A program made the translations under genes and the position numbers. The notes under the pieces are model-generated. The model searched no databases. It was not told where the DNA came from and saw only the letters and a list, made by a program, of their open reading frames with translations. From positions 1 through 24,556 of the forward strand of contig JABSPR010000105.1 in assembly GCA_013214975.1 (NCBI GenBank): 24,556 nt of DNA. The letters are read 5' to 3'. Every line of letters begins with the position of its first letter. Position 1 is the stretch's first letter. The DNA comes from Flavobacteriales bacterium (GTDB lineage Bacteria; Bacteroidota; Bacteroidia; DT-38). Of the stretch, positions 1-8,084 are shown one piece after another.

Positions 1-23
1 ATATTGAGAAGAACGCTAAATAA
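1..23 (+). CDS. acpP: acyl carrier protein, last codons only (partial)
   Basis: Reading from base 3, the codons give IEKNAK and then TAA at 21-23. This resembles the usual end of bacterial acyl carrier proteins, which commonly finish in a Y-I-E-x-N-like helix. The stop lies 19 nt before fabF, and acpP directly upstream of fabF is the common order. Only the tail is visible, so the call rests on the short match plus position. The phosphopantetheine serine lies outside the window. Confidence 0.65.
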
Positions 24-42
24 TACCACTCACATTTACTAG

Positions 43-1296
43 ATGCAACTAAAAAGGGTAGTTATTACCGGTTTAGGTGCACTTACCCCTATTGGGAATA
101 CGGTACCTGAGTTCTGGAAAGGATTAGAGGACGGTGTAAGTGGCGCTGGACCCATAACAAATTTTGATGCTTCAAAGTTCAAGACACAATTCGCGTGCGA
201 ATTAAAGAACTTTGATATCCATGATCATCTCGACAGGAAAGAGGCGAGAAAAATGGATATGTTCTCTAATTTTGCACTTGTTGCAGCAGAAGAGAGCATG
301 CAAGATGCAGGTTTTAACCTTGATAAGGTGAACTTGGATAGAATGGGAGTTATATGGGGTTCAGGTATCGGTGGAATGAGATCTTTCTTCGACGAGTGTG
401 TCGATTTTGCGAAAGGAGATGGTACACCAAGGTTTAATCCATTCTTTGTTCCGAAGATGATTCCAGATATCGCTGCAGGGCATATCTCAATTAGATACGG
501 TTTTAGAGGATTAAACTATGCTACGGTTTCAGCTTGTGCATCTTCAACGCATGCAATAATCGATTCATTTAATTATATCCGTTTAGGAAAAGCAGATGCA
601 ATTATAACGGGAGGATCAGAATCACCTATCTCAATGCCAGGTGTTGCTGGGTTTAATGCTTCAAGAGCATTATCGACTCGTAATGATGATCCTAAAGCAG
701 CTTCTAGACCATATGATGCAGATCGAGATGGTTTTGTCTTAGGAGAAGGCGCTGGTTCATTAATATTAGAGGACCTAGAGCACGCAGAAGCAAGGGGAGC
801 AAAAATTTATGCTGAAGTTGTTGGTGGAGGAATGACTGCTGATGCACATCACATTACAGCACCACATCCAGAAGGACTAGGAGCGAAAAATGTTATTTTA
901 AATGCGTTGGATGATGCGCACTTAACTCCGGAAGATATTGATTACGTGAATACGCATGGTACCTCTACACCTTTGGGTGATATTGCAGAATTGAAAGCAA
1001 TAGTAGACGTATTTGGCGAGCATGTTTACGATCTTAATATTAGTTCATCTAAATCGATGACTGGTCACTTATTAGGTGGTACAGGTGCTATCGAGGCGAT
1101 AGGTTCGTTGATGGCTATAGAAAAGGGAATTATACTTCCAACAATTAATTTGGACAATCTAGATCCAGCAATCGATAGTAAACTTAACCTTACTCCAAAT
1201 AAATCTCAGAAAAGAGATGTGAAGTATTGCTTGAGTAATACATTCGGATTTGGAGGCCATAATGGCTCAATCATTTTCAAAAAGTTTGATAGCTAG
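43..1296 (+). CDS. fabF: beta-ketoacyl-ACP synthase II (FabF)
   Basis: This condensing enzyme extends acyl-ACP with malonyl-ACP in cytosolic type II fatty acid synthesis. The 417-aa product has the usual family length and begins with the typical VVITGLGALTPIG strand. The thiolase-fold catalytic triad is complete: Cys165 in SACASSTHA, His305 in NTHGTSTPLGD and His342 in SMTGHLLGGTGA. The C-terminal NTFGFGGHNGS motif is also present. The start at 43 puts the first beta strand at the very N-terminus, as in homologs. The gene follows the end of acpP by 19 nt, so the two are probably co-transcribed. rnc, the usual next gene, is missing; a hairpin overlaps the fabF stop instead. FabB is the alternative name, but the acpP-fabF context favours FabF. 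Confidence 0.96.
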   Translation: MQLKRVVITGLGALTPIGNTVPEFWKGLEDGVSGAGPITNFDASKFKTQFACELKNFDIHDHLDRKEARKMDMFSNFALVAAEESMQDAGFNLDKVNLDRMGVIWGSGIGGMRSFFDECVDFAKGDGTPRFNPFFVPKMIPDIAAGHISIRYGFRGLNYATVSACASSTHAIIDSFNYIRLGKADAIITGGSESPISMPGVAGFNASRALSTRNDDPKAASRPYDADRDGFVLGEGAGSLILEDLEHAEARGAKIYAEVVGGGMTADAHHITAPHPEGLGAKNVILNALDDAHLTPEDIDYVNTHGTSTPLGDIAELKAIVDVFGEHVYDLNISSSKSMTGHLLGGTGAIEAIGSLMAIEKGIILPTINLDNLDPAIDSKLNLTPNKSQKRDVKYCLSNTFGFGGHNGSIIFKKFDS

Positions 1297-1323
1297 AAAC
1301 GAGTTAATTTTAACACGTTCTAG
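1293..1323 (+). terminator. hairpin at the end of fabF, probable terminator
   Basis: An imperfect 31-nt inverted repeat overlaps the fabF stop codon. CTAGAAACG (1293-1301) pairs with CGTTCTAG (1316-1323) with one bulged A, and GTTAA (1303-1307) pairs with TTAAC (1310-1314), separated by an A/A mismatch. A TTTATTATATA run follows from 1324. The shape fits an intrinsic terminator ending the acpP-fabF transcript, although the downstream T tract is interrupted. It could instead be an mRNA processing or stability element. Confidence 0.5.
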
Positions 1324-1354
1324 TTTATTATATACTTGGTAAATACTAGGCCGG

Positions 1355-1762
1355 ATGAAAAAATTAGTGCTTGAAACAGAAGATGATTTTGATTTTGCAC
1401 TAATTGCTATTAGCTGCCATGCAAAGGACTATAAAATTTGCTGGTCGATTAATAAAGAGTTTAAGTTTAATTTAAAGCGAGAAGAGGATATCTTAATTAA
1501 AAACAGAAATGAAGATATCAGTTACTCGCTCTACATTTACGACGACGAATTAAGACATTGTACAGTCCATTTGATCGAGAATAGATCAGGATTGGGTTAT
1601 TTAATACCAGAACAAAAGCAAGCAGATTACTTTGTTTTGGTAAAAGGATATTTTGACGAGGTAGAAGAGATGATAAAAAGACTAAAGAAGATTGATGTGG
1701 TTCTTACAGCGTATTCGCTTGACCCAACTTCTCTGAAGTCGAAAAATAATTTATTGATATAA
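1355..1762 (+). CDS. IPExxxDY-family protein, function unknown
   Basis: This 135-aa protein carries IPEQKQADY at residues 84-92, the signature that names a small Bacteroidota family (IPExxxVDY, here with A in place of V). The family is usually encoded between rnc and pyk. No function is established as far as I know. There is no signal peptide or membrane segment; the protein is rich in acidic and basic residues and looks cytosolic, with a predicted helix around residues 100-112. It lies 7 nt upstream of pyk on the same strand, so the two are almost certainly co-transcribed. The upstream neighbour is fabF rather than rnc, 58 nt away. The ATG at 1355 is the first in frame and fits homolog length. 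Confidence 0.8.
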   Translation: MKKLVLETEDDFDFALIAISCHAKDYKICWSINKEFKFNLKREEDILIKNRNEDISYSLYIYDDELRHCTVHLIENRSGLGYLIPEQKQADYFVLVKGYFDEVEEMIKRLKKIDVVLTAYSLDPTSLKSKNNLLI

Positions 1763-1769
1763 TACGACC

Positions 1770-3197
1770 ATGAAATCACCAAATAGAACAAAAATTATTG
1801 CTACCATCGGGCCAGCATCATCTTCTAGAAAAGCACTAAAAGATTTAATCAAATCTGGAGTGAATGTGTGTAGAATTAACTTTTCACATGGTTCGCATGA
1901 GGATCACTTAGAGGTAATAAATCATGTTAAGTCTATCAACAAAGAAATGCATGTTCACACCGCATTGCTTGCAGATTTACAAGGACCGAAGTTAAGAATT
2001 GGTGAGGTTGAAAATAATGGAGTTCAGATTGTTAATGGGAAGACGCTAATAATAACAACTAAAAAATGTATAGGTACATCTAAGAAAGTATATATCACTT
2101 ATCCGCAATTTCCAAAAGATGTTAAAGCAAAACAAAAAGTTTTACTAGACGACGGAAAGTTAATTCTTGAGGTTATAAGTACGGATAGAAAGTCAGAGGT
2201 AAGCACAAAGATTATTGCGGGTGGAACATTATCCTCAAAAAAAGGTGTTAATCTTCCAGATACAAAGGTGTCCTTGCCTTGTCTTACTAAAAAGGATAAA
2301 GAAGATTTAGATTTTGCTCTTAAGCATAATGTGGAATGGATGGGACTTTCTTTTGTTAGAAAGGCATCTGACATTAAACAATTGAAAGCAATAATAGCTA
2401 AATCGGGAAGCACAGCTCGTGTGGTTGCTAAGATGGAAAAGCCAGAGGCTATTCTTAACATGAAAGATATCATTAAGGCAACAGATGCAGTAATGGTTGC
2501 TCGTGGAGATTTAGGTGTGGAAATTCCTATGGAGGATGTACCATTGGTTCAGAAGCTTCTTGTATCGGAATGTTTAAAGGCTTCTCGACCAATTATTGTT
2601 GCAACACAAATGATGGAGAGCATGATTGATAATGTAACTCCAACAAGAGCAGAAGTAAATGATGTTGCTAATTCATGCATGGATGGTGCGGATGCTTTAA
2701 TGCTTAGTGGAGAAACTTCGGTTGGAAAACACCCAACTACGGTAATTAAGGCAATGCATAGAATTATTGCGAATGTTGAGGCGTATGAGAATATTTATAA
2801 TAAAGCTTATACTTTCTCTACAAGTAAAGATCGTATGATAGCCGACAATATTAGTTACAATGCATGTACGCTTTCAGATAGAATAGGTGCAAGTGGAATT
2901 GTAACCATGACGGTTTCTGGTTATACAGCCTATAAAATCGCAGGATTTAGACCTAAGTCAAGAATATTTGCTTTTACAAGTAACCATTCTTTATTAAATA
3001 CCTTGAGTTTAGTTTGGGGTGTTACGGGTTACTACTATGATGGATTTGTAAGCACGGATGATACAATTGAAGATATTGTCAAGGTGTTGAAGAAAGACAA
3101 ACACATTAAGAAAGACGACTTGTTGATTAACGTAGCAAGTATGCCGATCAAAGACAGGTTACAAGCAAATATGCTTAAGATAACGGAAGTTAAATAA
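1770..3197 (+). CDS. pyk: pyruvate kinase
   Basis: Pyruvate kinase transfers phosphate from phosphoenolpyruvate to ADP in the last step of glycolysis. The 475-aa product matches the usual bacterial length. Visible landmarks are TKIIATIGPAS at the N-terminus, RINFSHGSHEDH (substrate and K+ site), the catalytic Lys221 in VAKMEKPEA, the MVARGDLGVEIP metal and phosphate loop, and the TQMMESM plus PTRAEVNDVAN segment. The C-terminal allosteric-type domain follows from about residue 345. The gene begins 7 nt after the IPExxxDY-family gene and ends 2 nt from the convergent pheS stop, leaving no room for a separate terminator. Confidence 0.97.
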   Translation: MKSPNRTKIIATIGPASSSRKALKDLIKSGVNVCRINFSHGSHEDHLEVINHVKSINKEMHVHTALLADLQGPKLRIGEVENNGVQIVNGKTLIITTKKCIGTSKKVYITYPQFPKDVKAKQKVLLDDGKLILEVISTDRKSEVSTKIIAGGTLSSKKGVNLPDTKVSLPCLTKKDKEDLDFALKHNVEWMGLSFVRKASDIKQLKAIIAKSGSTARVVAKMEKPEAILNMKDIIKATDAVMVARGDLGVEIPMEDVPLVQKLLVSECLKASRPIIVATQMMESMIDNVTPTRAEVNDVANSCMDGADALMLSGETSVGKHPTTVIKAMHRIIANVEAYENIYNKAYTFSTSKDRMIADNISYNACTLSDRIGASGIVTMTVSGYTAYKIAGFRPKSRIFAFTSNHSLLNTLSLVWGVTGYYYDGFVSTDDTIEDIVKVLKKDKHIKKDDLLINVASMPIKDRLQANMLKITEVK

Positions 3198-3199
3198 GG

Positions 3200-4240
3200 C
3201 TATCGAGCAGCTTTAAATTGATCTAAGAACCTGGCGTCGTTCTCGAAGAACAATCGTAAATCATCTATTTGAAACTTGAGCATCGTAATACGTTCGATGC
3301 CCATTCCGAATGCAAATCCGGTATATTCTTTAGAATCAATTCCGCAATTTTCCAATACGTTTGGATCTACCATTCCACATCCTAATATCTCCACCCATCC
3401 AGAGTATTTGCAAATATTGCATCCACTTCCACTGCATATGTTGCATGAGATGTCCATCTCAGCACTTGGTTCTGTAAATGGAAAGTAAGAAGGCCTAAAT
3501 CTAATTTTAGTATCTGCTCCAAACATCTCTCTAGAGAAATGCAAAAGAGTTTGTTTCAAATCGGCGAACGAAACGTTCTTATCAATATATAAACCTTCTA
3601 CTTGATGAAAGATGCAGTGAGCTCTTGCCGAAATAGCTTCGTTACGGAATACTCGACCCGGTGAGATAGTTCGAATAGGGGGTTTGCCATTTTCCATTAC
3701 TCTAACCTGAACAGAAGATGTATGGGTTCTAAGAGCAATTTGTTCTTCTGGTGTACCACCTGGTTTATTTTGGATGAAGAAAGTATCCTGCATATCTCTA
3801 GCCGGATGTTCTTCGGGAAAGTTTAACGCACTGAAGTTATGCCAATCGTCTTCGATTTCTGGGCCGTACGAAAGGGTGAAACCCATTTTGGAGAATATGT
3901 CAATTATCTGATTTCTAACAATAGATAGAGGATGTCGACTGCCAAGTTCACTTGGATATCCAGGCATTGTAAAGTCTTCTTCTGTAGAAGTAGTATTTCC
4001 TTTTACAGAGGTAGAAGATTTTAAACCGTCAATTTTTGCTTTCGCTTTATTTTTCAACTCGTTAAGAGCAATGCCAATATCCTTTCGATCTTCTTTTGCA
4101 ATAGATTTGAAATCGTTAAACAAATCGGCTACTGCGCCTTTCTTACCTAAGAATTTAATTCTAAACTCTTCAATTTTTTGAGCATCGTTTGAAGCGAACG
4201 CTTCGATTTCTTCTATAAATGAGTCGATTTTTTCTTTCAT
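3200..4240 (-). CDS. pheS: phenylalanyl-tRNA synthetase alpha subunit
   Basis: This is the catalytic alpha subunit of the alpha2-beta2 PheRS, which charges tRNA-Phe. The 346-aa protein has an N-terminal coiled-coil tRNA-binding arm (about residues 1-90) and a class II core. The core shows HPLSIVRNQI, motif 2 around FRNEAISARAHCIFHQVEG, FPFTEPSAEMD, and motif 3 GFAFGMGIERITML. Between FTEPSAEMD and WVEILGCGMVDPNVL lies a four-cysteine C-x2-C-x4-C-x2-C loop, a known variant in PheS that may bind zinc. Its ATG abuts the stop of the upstream cyclophilin gene with no spacer, and GAGGAATAG lies just before it within that gene's end, so translation is probably coupled. pheT is not in the window. Confidence 0.96.
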   Translation of the reverse strand: MKEKIDSFIEEIEAFASNDAQKIEEFRIKFLGKKGAVADLFNDFKSIAKEDRKDIGIALNELKNKAKAKIDGLKSSTSVKGNTTSTEEDFTMPGYPSELGSRHPLSIVRNQIIDIFSKMGFTLSYGPEIEDDWHNFSALNFPEEHPARDMQDTFFIQNKPGGTPEEQIALRTHTSSVQVRVMENGKPPIRTISPGRVFRNEAISARAHCIFHQVEGLYIDKNVSFADLKQTLLHFSREMFGADTKIRFRPSYFPFTEPSAEMDISCNICSGSGCNICKYSGWVEILGCGMVDPNVLENCGIDSKEYTGFAFGMGIERITMLKFQIDDLRLFFENDARFLDQFKAAR

Positions 4241-4888
4241 CTATTCCTCTATTATTTTCATTCTCATTGTAACATCAACTAAAGGCTTATCTCCGTATCC
4301 TGTTCTAACAGCGGCTATTTTGTCTACCACATCAAGACCTTCTATTACTTGACCGAAAACCGTGTAATCGCCATCCAATTGAGGCGTGCCTCCTTTTTCC
4401 ATGTACTCTTTCTTTTGCTCCGCTGTATAAGGGAAACCAGAACTTTTTGTGATGTTGGCTAAATCTGCGTTTCTATATTTCTTGCCGTGAACAATGTAAA
4501 ATTGAGACCCTGACGACTCTTTCATTGGGTTAACCCTATCACCTTGTCTCGCTGCACTCAGCATTCCTTTTGTATGAACATAGTGAGGTTTAATTTCAGC
4601 CGGTATTGTTTTTAAAGGTCCTCTAGGGTTTTTAAGTTCACCACCTTGTACCATAAAAGTCTCGATAACTCTGTGAAAAATGGATCCGTTGAATTGCCCA
4701 CTTTTAACGAGCATCATAAAATTTTTTCGATGAAGTTTGGTGTCATCGAAAAGAATAATGGTAATATCTCCCATGCTCGTAGTAATAAGAATTTTCGTTT
4801 GCGGTTTTTCTTCCTGCGAAAAAGAGGAAAGGCTCAATATAATCCCAGATAGGAATACAAGTATGGCAATAATATTTCTTGCTTTCAT
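4241..4888 (-). CDS. secreted cyclophilin-type peptidyl-prolyl isomerase
   Basis: This enzyme catalyses cis-trans isomerisation of proline peptide bonds, here probably in the periplasm. The 215-aa product starts with an N-terminal signal sequence (basic MKARN, hydrophobic IIAILVFLSGIILSLSSF, then SQEE after a likely cleavage site). The cyclophilin domain follows: TSMGDITIILFDD, FNGSIFHRVIETFMVQGG (catalytic Arg and the F-M-Q-G core), and GSQFYIVHGKK. An insertion of about 35 residues before DGDYTVFGQVIEGLDVVDKIA is common in Bacteroidota homologs. The gene heads a two-gene run with pheS at zero spacing. A Bacteroidota-like -7 element and a long dyad lie just upstream at 4901-4930. Confidence 0.92.
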   Translation of the reverse strand: MKARNIIAILVFLSGIILSLSSFSQEEKPQTKILITTSMGDITIILFDDTKLHRKNFMMLVKSGQFNGSIFHRVIETFMVQGGELKNPRGPLKTIPAEIKPHYVHTKGMLSAARQGDRVNPMKESSGSQFYIVHGKKYRNADLANITKSSGFPYTAEQKKEYMEKGGTPQLDGDYTVFGQVIEGLDVVDKIAAVRTGYGDKPLVDVTMRMKIIEE

Positions 4889-4900
4889 GGCGATAATTTT

Positions 4901-4930
4901 TACTTCACAAAAGTATTACTTTTCGAAGTA
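4901..4930 (-). promoter_or_regulatory. 30-bp dyad over the ppiase-pheS promoter, putative operator
   Basis: TACTTC (4901-4906) is mirrored by GAAGTA (4925-4930), and AAAAGT (4909-4914) by ACTTTT (4918-4923), around an ATT centre. Only two bases on one side and one on the other break the symmetry. On the minus strand TACTTTTG (4915-4908) matches the Bacteroidota -7 consensus TAnnTTTG and would start transcription about 13 nt before the cyclophilin ATG at 4888. The dyad therefore overlaps the likely promoter and could be a repressor site. No clear -33 TTTG is seen. Confidence 0.45.
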
Positions 4931-5055
4931 TATAATGATTGAGTTCTCTAATTGATTTATTTGGTCAGTCTTCTTTATCTAGATGATTCTTAAATGTAAG
5001 GAATTGGAAAAGGAAGTGAAGAGAGTAAGAATAAATTGTCGAATTTTGCAATCGT

Positions 5056-5589
5056 ATGAATAACCTGTTCGACATCGTATTAATTATACCAATTGTATTG
5101 GCCCTTGTAAAGGGATACAGGAAGGGATTGATAATAGAAGTAGCTTCTTTGATTGCCCTTTTTTTAGGTGTTATAGTTGGATTGAAGTATTCTGGTTATG
5201 CAGGAAACCAGTTAAGGACAGTTGGATTGGATACAGATTATAATGAAATAGTAGGATTTATATGTCTTCTTGTTGTTGTGATTATTGGTGTACATCTCAT
5301 AGCTAAATTTATAGAAGGATTTGTGAAGATGATCTTTTTAGGGTTTGCAAATAATCTCTTAGGATCAATTTTCGCAGCCCTAAAGATGGGATTGATAGTA
5401 AGTCTCATCGTATTTGTGATGCACGCCTTAGATAAGCGTACTCAGTTTTTGGATGAAGAATTCAAGGCACAATCTAGGCTTTACATGCCGATGGTGAACT
5501 TTGTTCAAATGGCTATACCTTTTATACAGGAATTAACTAAAAATAGATCGGAAGATCCTCCTTTGGAAGAGGGAGAAGTGATTACTTAA
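5056..5589 (+). CDS. CvpA-family membrane protein
   Basis: This is a small inner-membrane protein of the CvpA family, whose founding member is needed for colicin V production and which has been linked to envelope homeostasis. The 177-aa product has about four hydrophobic segments (residues roughly 4-18, 27-47, 63-85 and 97-123). It carries the family hallmark near the N-terminus, a first helix followed by KGYRKGLIIEVASLIALFLGVIVGLKYSG. The C-terminal tail is polar and acidic. The gene stands alone on the + strand, with the divergent cyclophilin gene upstream. Its last 8 bases overlap the convergent pgk stop. Its exact role in this organism cannot be read from the sequence. Confidence 0.88.
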   Translation: MNNLFDIVLIIPIVLALVKGYRKGLIIEVASLIALFLGVIVGLKYSGYAGNQLRTVGLDTDYNEIVGFICLLVVVIIGVHLIAKFIEGFVKMIFLGFANNLLGSIFAALKMGLIVSLIVFVMHALDKRTQFLDEEFKAQSRLYMPMVNFVQMAIPFIQELTKNRSEDPPLEEGEVIT

Positions 5590-6772
5590 GAATTGCCTTT
5601 ATACCCGGTAATTCCTTTCCTTCAATATATTCTAAAAGAGCACCGCCCCCAGTAGAGACATAACTGATTTTATCTTCTAGATTAAAATAATTTATTGCTG
5701 CAACGGAATCTCCTCCTCCAACTAATGAATACGCATTATTGGAAGTAGAACCGGCAATTGCATAAGCTATTTCTTTAGTTCCATTGGCGAAGTTTGAGAA
5801 TTCAAATACCCCCATTGGCCCATTCCATAATATTGTTTTCGAATCGGCAATTACTTTTTTAAATGTTTCGATGCTCTTTTCTCCAAGATCCAATCCCATC
5901 CAACCATCGGGAATTTCGTCGATTTTAGAATAACTTGTGTTTGCCTCATTGCTGAACGAATCTGCTAATGTGGCATCTTCCGGTAAAAAGATATTTACAC
6001 CTAACTTTTTCGCTTTGACCAAAACGTCAAGAGCTAATTCAAGTTTGTCTTCTTCCACAAGTGAATCTCCAATTTTTCCTCCCATTGCTTTTATGAAAGT
6101 AAATGCCATTCCACCTCCAATAATGATATTGGTCGTCTTTGCCATTAGCTCATTTAGAATATCGATTTTACCGCTAATTTTTGCGCCACCTACAATGGCT
6201 GTATATGGTTTTTTTGCATTTTCTTCAAGAATGTTTAAGTTGGTGATCTCCTTTGTCATAAGAGCGCCAAATACTTTTTTGTTTTCAAAAAATTGTGCGA
6301 TAACAGCTGTACTAGCATGTTCTCTATGGGCTGTCCCGAATGCATCGTTTACATAAATGTCTGCATGGTTCGCTAATTTTCTTGCAAAGTCTATATCACC
6401 GTTTTTCTCTTCTGGATAGAAACGTAAGTTTTCCAAGAGTAAAATATCTCCTTCAGATAAACGGTCAATAGCAACGTCAACCTTTTCTCCAATACAGTCA
6501 TCAACAAATTTTATATCCTGATTTAATAAATTAGAAAGATGTTTGAGAATATGTTGTAATGAAAACTTGTTCTCTGGACCATTTTTAGGTCTGCCTAAGT
6601 GAGACATTAAAATCACAATACCTCCATCAGCCACAATCTTTTTAATAGTCGGAATCGCTCCTCGAAGCCGAGTGTCATCAGTTACTTTAAAATTACTGTC
6701 TAGAGGTACATTAAAGTCTACTCTAACTATGGCTTTCAGTCCAGAAAAACTAAGGCTGTCTATTGTATTCAT
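5582..6772 (-). CDS. pgk: phosphoglycerate kinase
   Basis: PGK interconverts 1,3-bisphosphoglycerate plus ADP and 3-phosphoglycerate plus ATP in glycolysis. From the ATG at 6772 the protein is 396 aa, the usual family length, starting MNTIDSLSFSGLKAIVRVDFNVPL. An in-frame ATG 12 codons upstream (6808) would add residues not seen in homologs, so I prefer 6772. Landmarks are the RVDFNVPLD substrate loop, LMSHLGRPK, LLENLRFYPEEK, NDAFGTAHREHAS, AIVGGAKISGKI, the nucleotide-site ILWNGPMGVFEF, and VGGGDSVAAI. The stop overlaps the convergent cvpA end by 8 bases. The gene appears monocistronic and is divergent from the delta' subunit gene. Confidence 0.96.
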   Translation of the reverse strand: MNTIDSLSFSGLKAIVRVDFNVPLDSNFKVTDDTRLRGAIPTIKKIVADGGIVILMSHLGRPKNGPENKFSLQHILKHLSNLLNQDIKFVDDCIGEKVDVAIDRLSEGDILLLENLRFYPEEKNGDIDFARKLANHADIYVNDAFGTAHREHASTAVIAQFFENKKVFGALMTKEITNLNILEENAKKPYTAIVGGAKISGKIDILNELMAKTTNIIIGGGMAFTFIKAMGGKIGDSLVEEDKLELALDVLVKAKKLGVNIFLPEDATLADSFSNEANTSYSKIDEIPDGWMGLDLGEKSIETFKKVIADSKTILWNGPMGVFEFSNFANGTKEIAYAIAGSTSNNAYSLVGGGDSVAAINYFNLEDKISYVSTGGGALLEYIEGKELPGIKAILK

Positions 6773-6843
6773 GTACGTAAATCTATTTGTAATTCTTTGA
6801 TGAACCAACCATTATTAGCATTAAAAATCAACCCATTATTAAC

Positions 6844-6851
6844 TAACTTTG
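6844..6851 (+). promoter_or_regulatory. putative -7 promoter element for holB
   Basis: TAACTTTG matches the Bacteroidota -7 consensus TAnnTTTG and sits 16 nt before the ATG at 6868, implying a short leader. No TTTG -33 element is found at the expected distance; the nearest is at 6796-6799, too far away. The match alone is modest evidence. Confidence 0.4.
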
Positions 6852-6867
6852 AATCAAGATATTTAGC

Positions 6868-8001
6868 ATGAAGTTTAGCGACATTATTGGGCAGCAACAA
6901 ATAAAGAATAGATTAATAGGGTCTGTTAATTCTAAGCAAATAGCCCATGCACAAATGTTTGAAGGTCCTTCCGGATCTGGAAAACTGGCTCTTGCTATTG
7001 CATACGCACAATTTATATCCTGTACCGATAAACAAGAAAATGATTCTTGTGGGATTTGTCCTTCTTGTGTTAAAATTTCAAAACTAGCTCATCCAGATCT
7101 TAATTTTGCTTTTCCAGTAGCAACTACAAAAAGCGTAACGAAAGATCCTATTAGTAATAAGTTTTTAGAAACGTGGCGAGAATCTGTTTGTTCAAACGCT
7201 TATCTGAATATTGATATGTGGATCGATGCGATTGGCACACAGAATAAACAGCTGGCCATAGGTAAATTTGAGGCGGAGGATATTATTCGAAAGCTGAGTC
7301 TAAAAAGTTTTGAATCGGAGTTCAAGATTATGATAATTTGGCATGCCGATCGAATGAATGCATCTGCTTCGAATAAATTATTGAAAATTATCGAAGAGCC
7401 TCTTGCGAACACTTTGTTTATTCTTTTAACCGAGAAGGCAGACAGTATTTTGCCTACGATTTATTCCCGAACGCAGATAATTAATATAAATGCGGTTGAT
7501 GATGATTCAATGATTAAGTATTTATCTAATGAGTTTGGGTTGGATGAAAATGCAGCAAAGGGCAACATTAGTTTTTCAAAAGGGAATGTTTTGGATGCTA
7601 TTAGACTCGCTAATAATGAAGTTGAGAATATAAATACCGATTCATTTATTGATTGGATGAGACTCTGCTATGGCGCTAAGGTTCCGGAAATCATTGCTTG
7701 GACAGAATTGATGTCGACAATAGGAAGGGAGCGTCAGAAGAGCTTCTTATTATACAGCTTAAAGATGACTAGAGAGAGTCTGATAATGAATTATGAGAAG
7801 CAGTTGGTGAATTTAGAAGAGAAAGAAAAAGGATTCGCAGAGAAATTCTCACCCTTCATAAATGAGATAAATGCAGGTAAAATGTCGTCGATGTTTAGTA
7901 AAGCATATTCCGATGTGGAAAGAAATGCCAACCCGAAAGTGATGTTATTAGACTTATCCTTGAAGTTAACAAAGTTGTTAAGAACAAAACAGGCGGCATA
8001 A
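6868..8001 (+). CDS. holB: DNA polymerase III delta' subunit (clamp-loader AAA+ protein)
   Basis: The delta' subunit is part of the clamp loader that places the sliding clamp on DNA. The 377-aa product starts with a DnaX-like MKFSDIIGQQQIKNRL and contains an intact Walker A loop, GPSGSGK (residues 33-39). A four-cysteine zinc module follows (Cys52, Cys61, Cys64, Cys67). A sensor-like SNKLLKIIEEP and an SRTQ segment in place of the SRC arginine-finger motif come next. Length and single-domain layout fit delta' rather than tau/gamma, which would be longer. The helical C-terminal domain is divergent, as usual for Bacteroidota. It opens a + strand run ahead of gldH, with an 83-nt gap. Confidence 0.87.
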   Translation: MKFSDIIGQQQIKNRLIGSVNSKQIAHAQMFEGPSGSGKLALAIAYAQFISCTDKQENDSCGICPSCVKISKLAHPDLNFAFPVATTKSVTKDPISNKFLETWRESVCSNAYLNIDMWIDAIGTQNKQLAIGKFEAEDIIRKLSLKSFESEFKIMIIWHADRMNASASNKLLKIIEEPLANTLFILLTEKADSILPTIYSRTQIININAVDDDSMIKYLSNEFGLDENAAKGNISFSKGNVLDAIRLANNEVENINTDSFIDWMRLCYGAKVPEIIAWTELMSTIGRERQKSFLLYSLKMTRESLIMNYEKQLVNLEEKEKGFAEKFSPFINEINAGKMSSMFSKAYSDVERNANPKVMLLDLSLKLTKLLRTKQAA

Positions 8002-8084
8002 CTAATTATTAAGTTGGGGATTAAATCAGAAAAAGAAATTTAATTTTAAACAGCGGGTTTATAAATGGAGCATCATATCCTTAA

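Noticed and set aside
3430..3500. Four-cysteine loop in PheS as a novel zinc insertion
   Set aside because: The same C-x2-C-x4-C-x2-C loop occurs in PheS of other bacteria, so it is a known variant.
5937..6356. 139-aa open frame antisense to pgk
   Set aside because: It lies fully within conserved PGK sequence and its composition is an artefact of the opposite strand.
6773..6808. Extra 12 codons upstream of pgk
   Set aside because: The residues before MNTIDSL do not look like any PGK N-terminus, and the shorter form has the usual family length.
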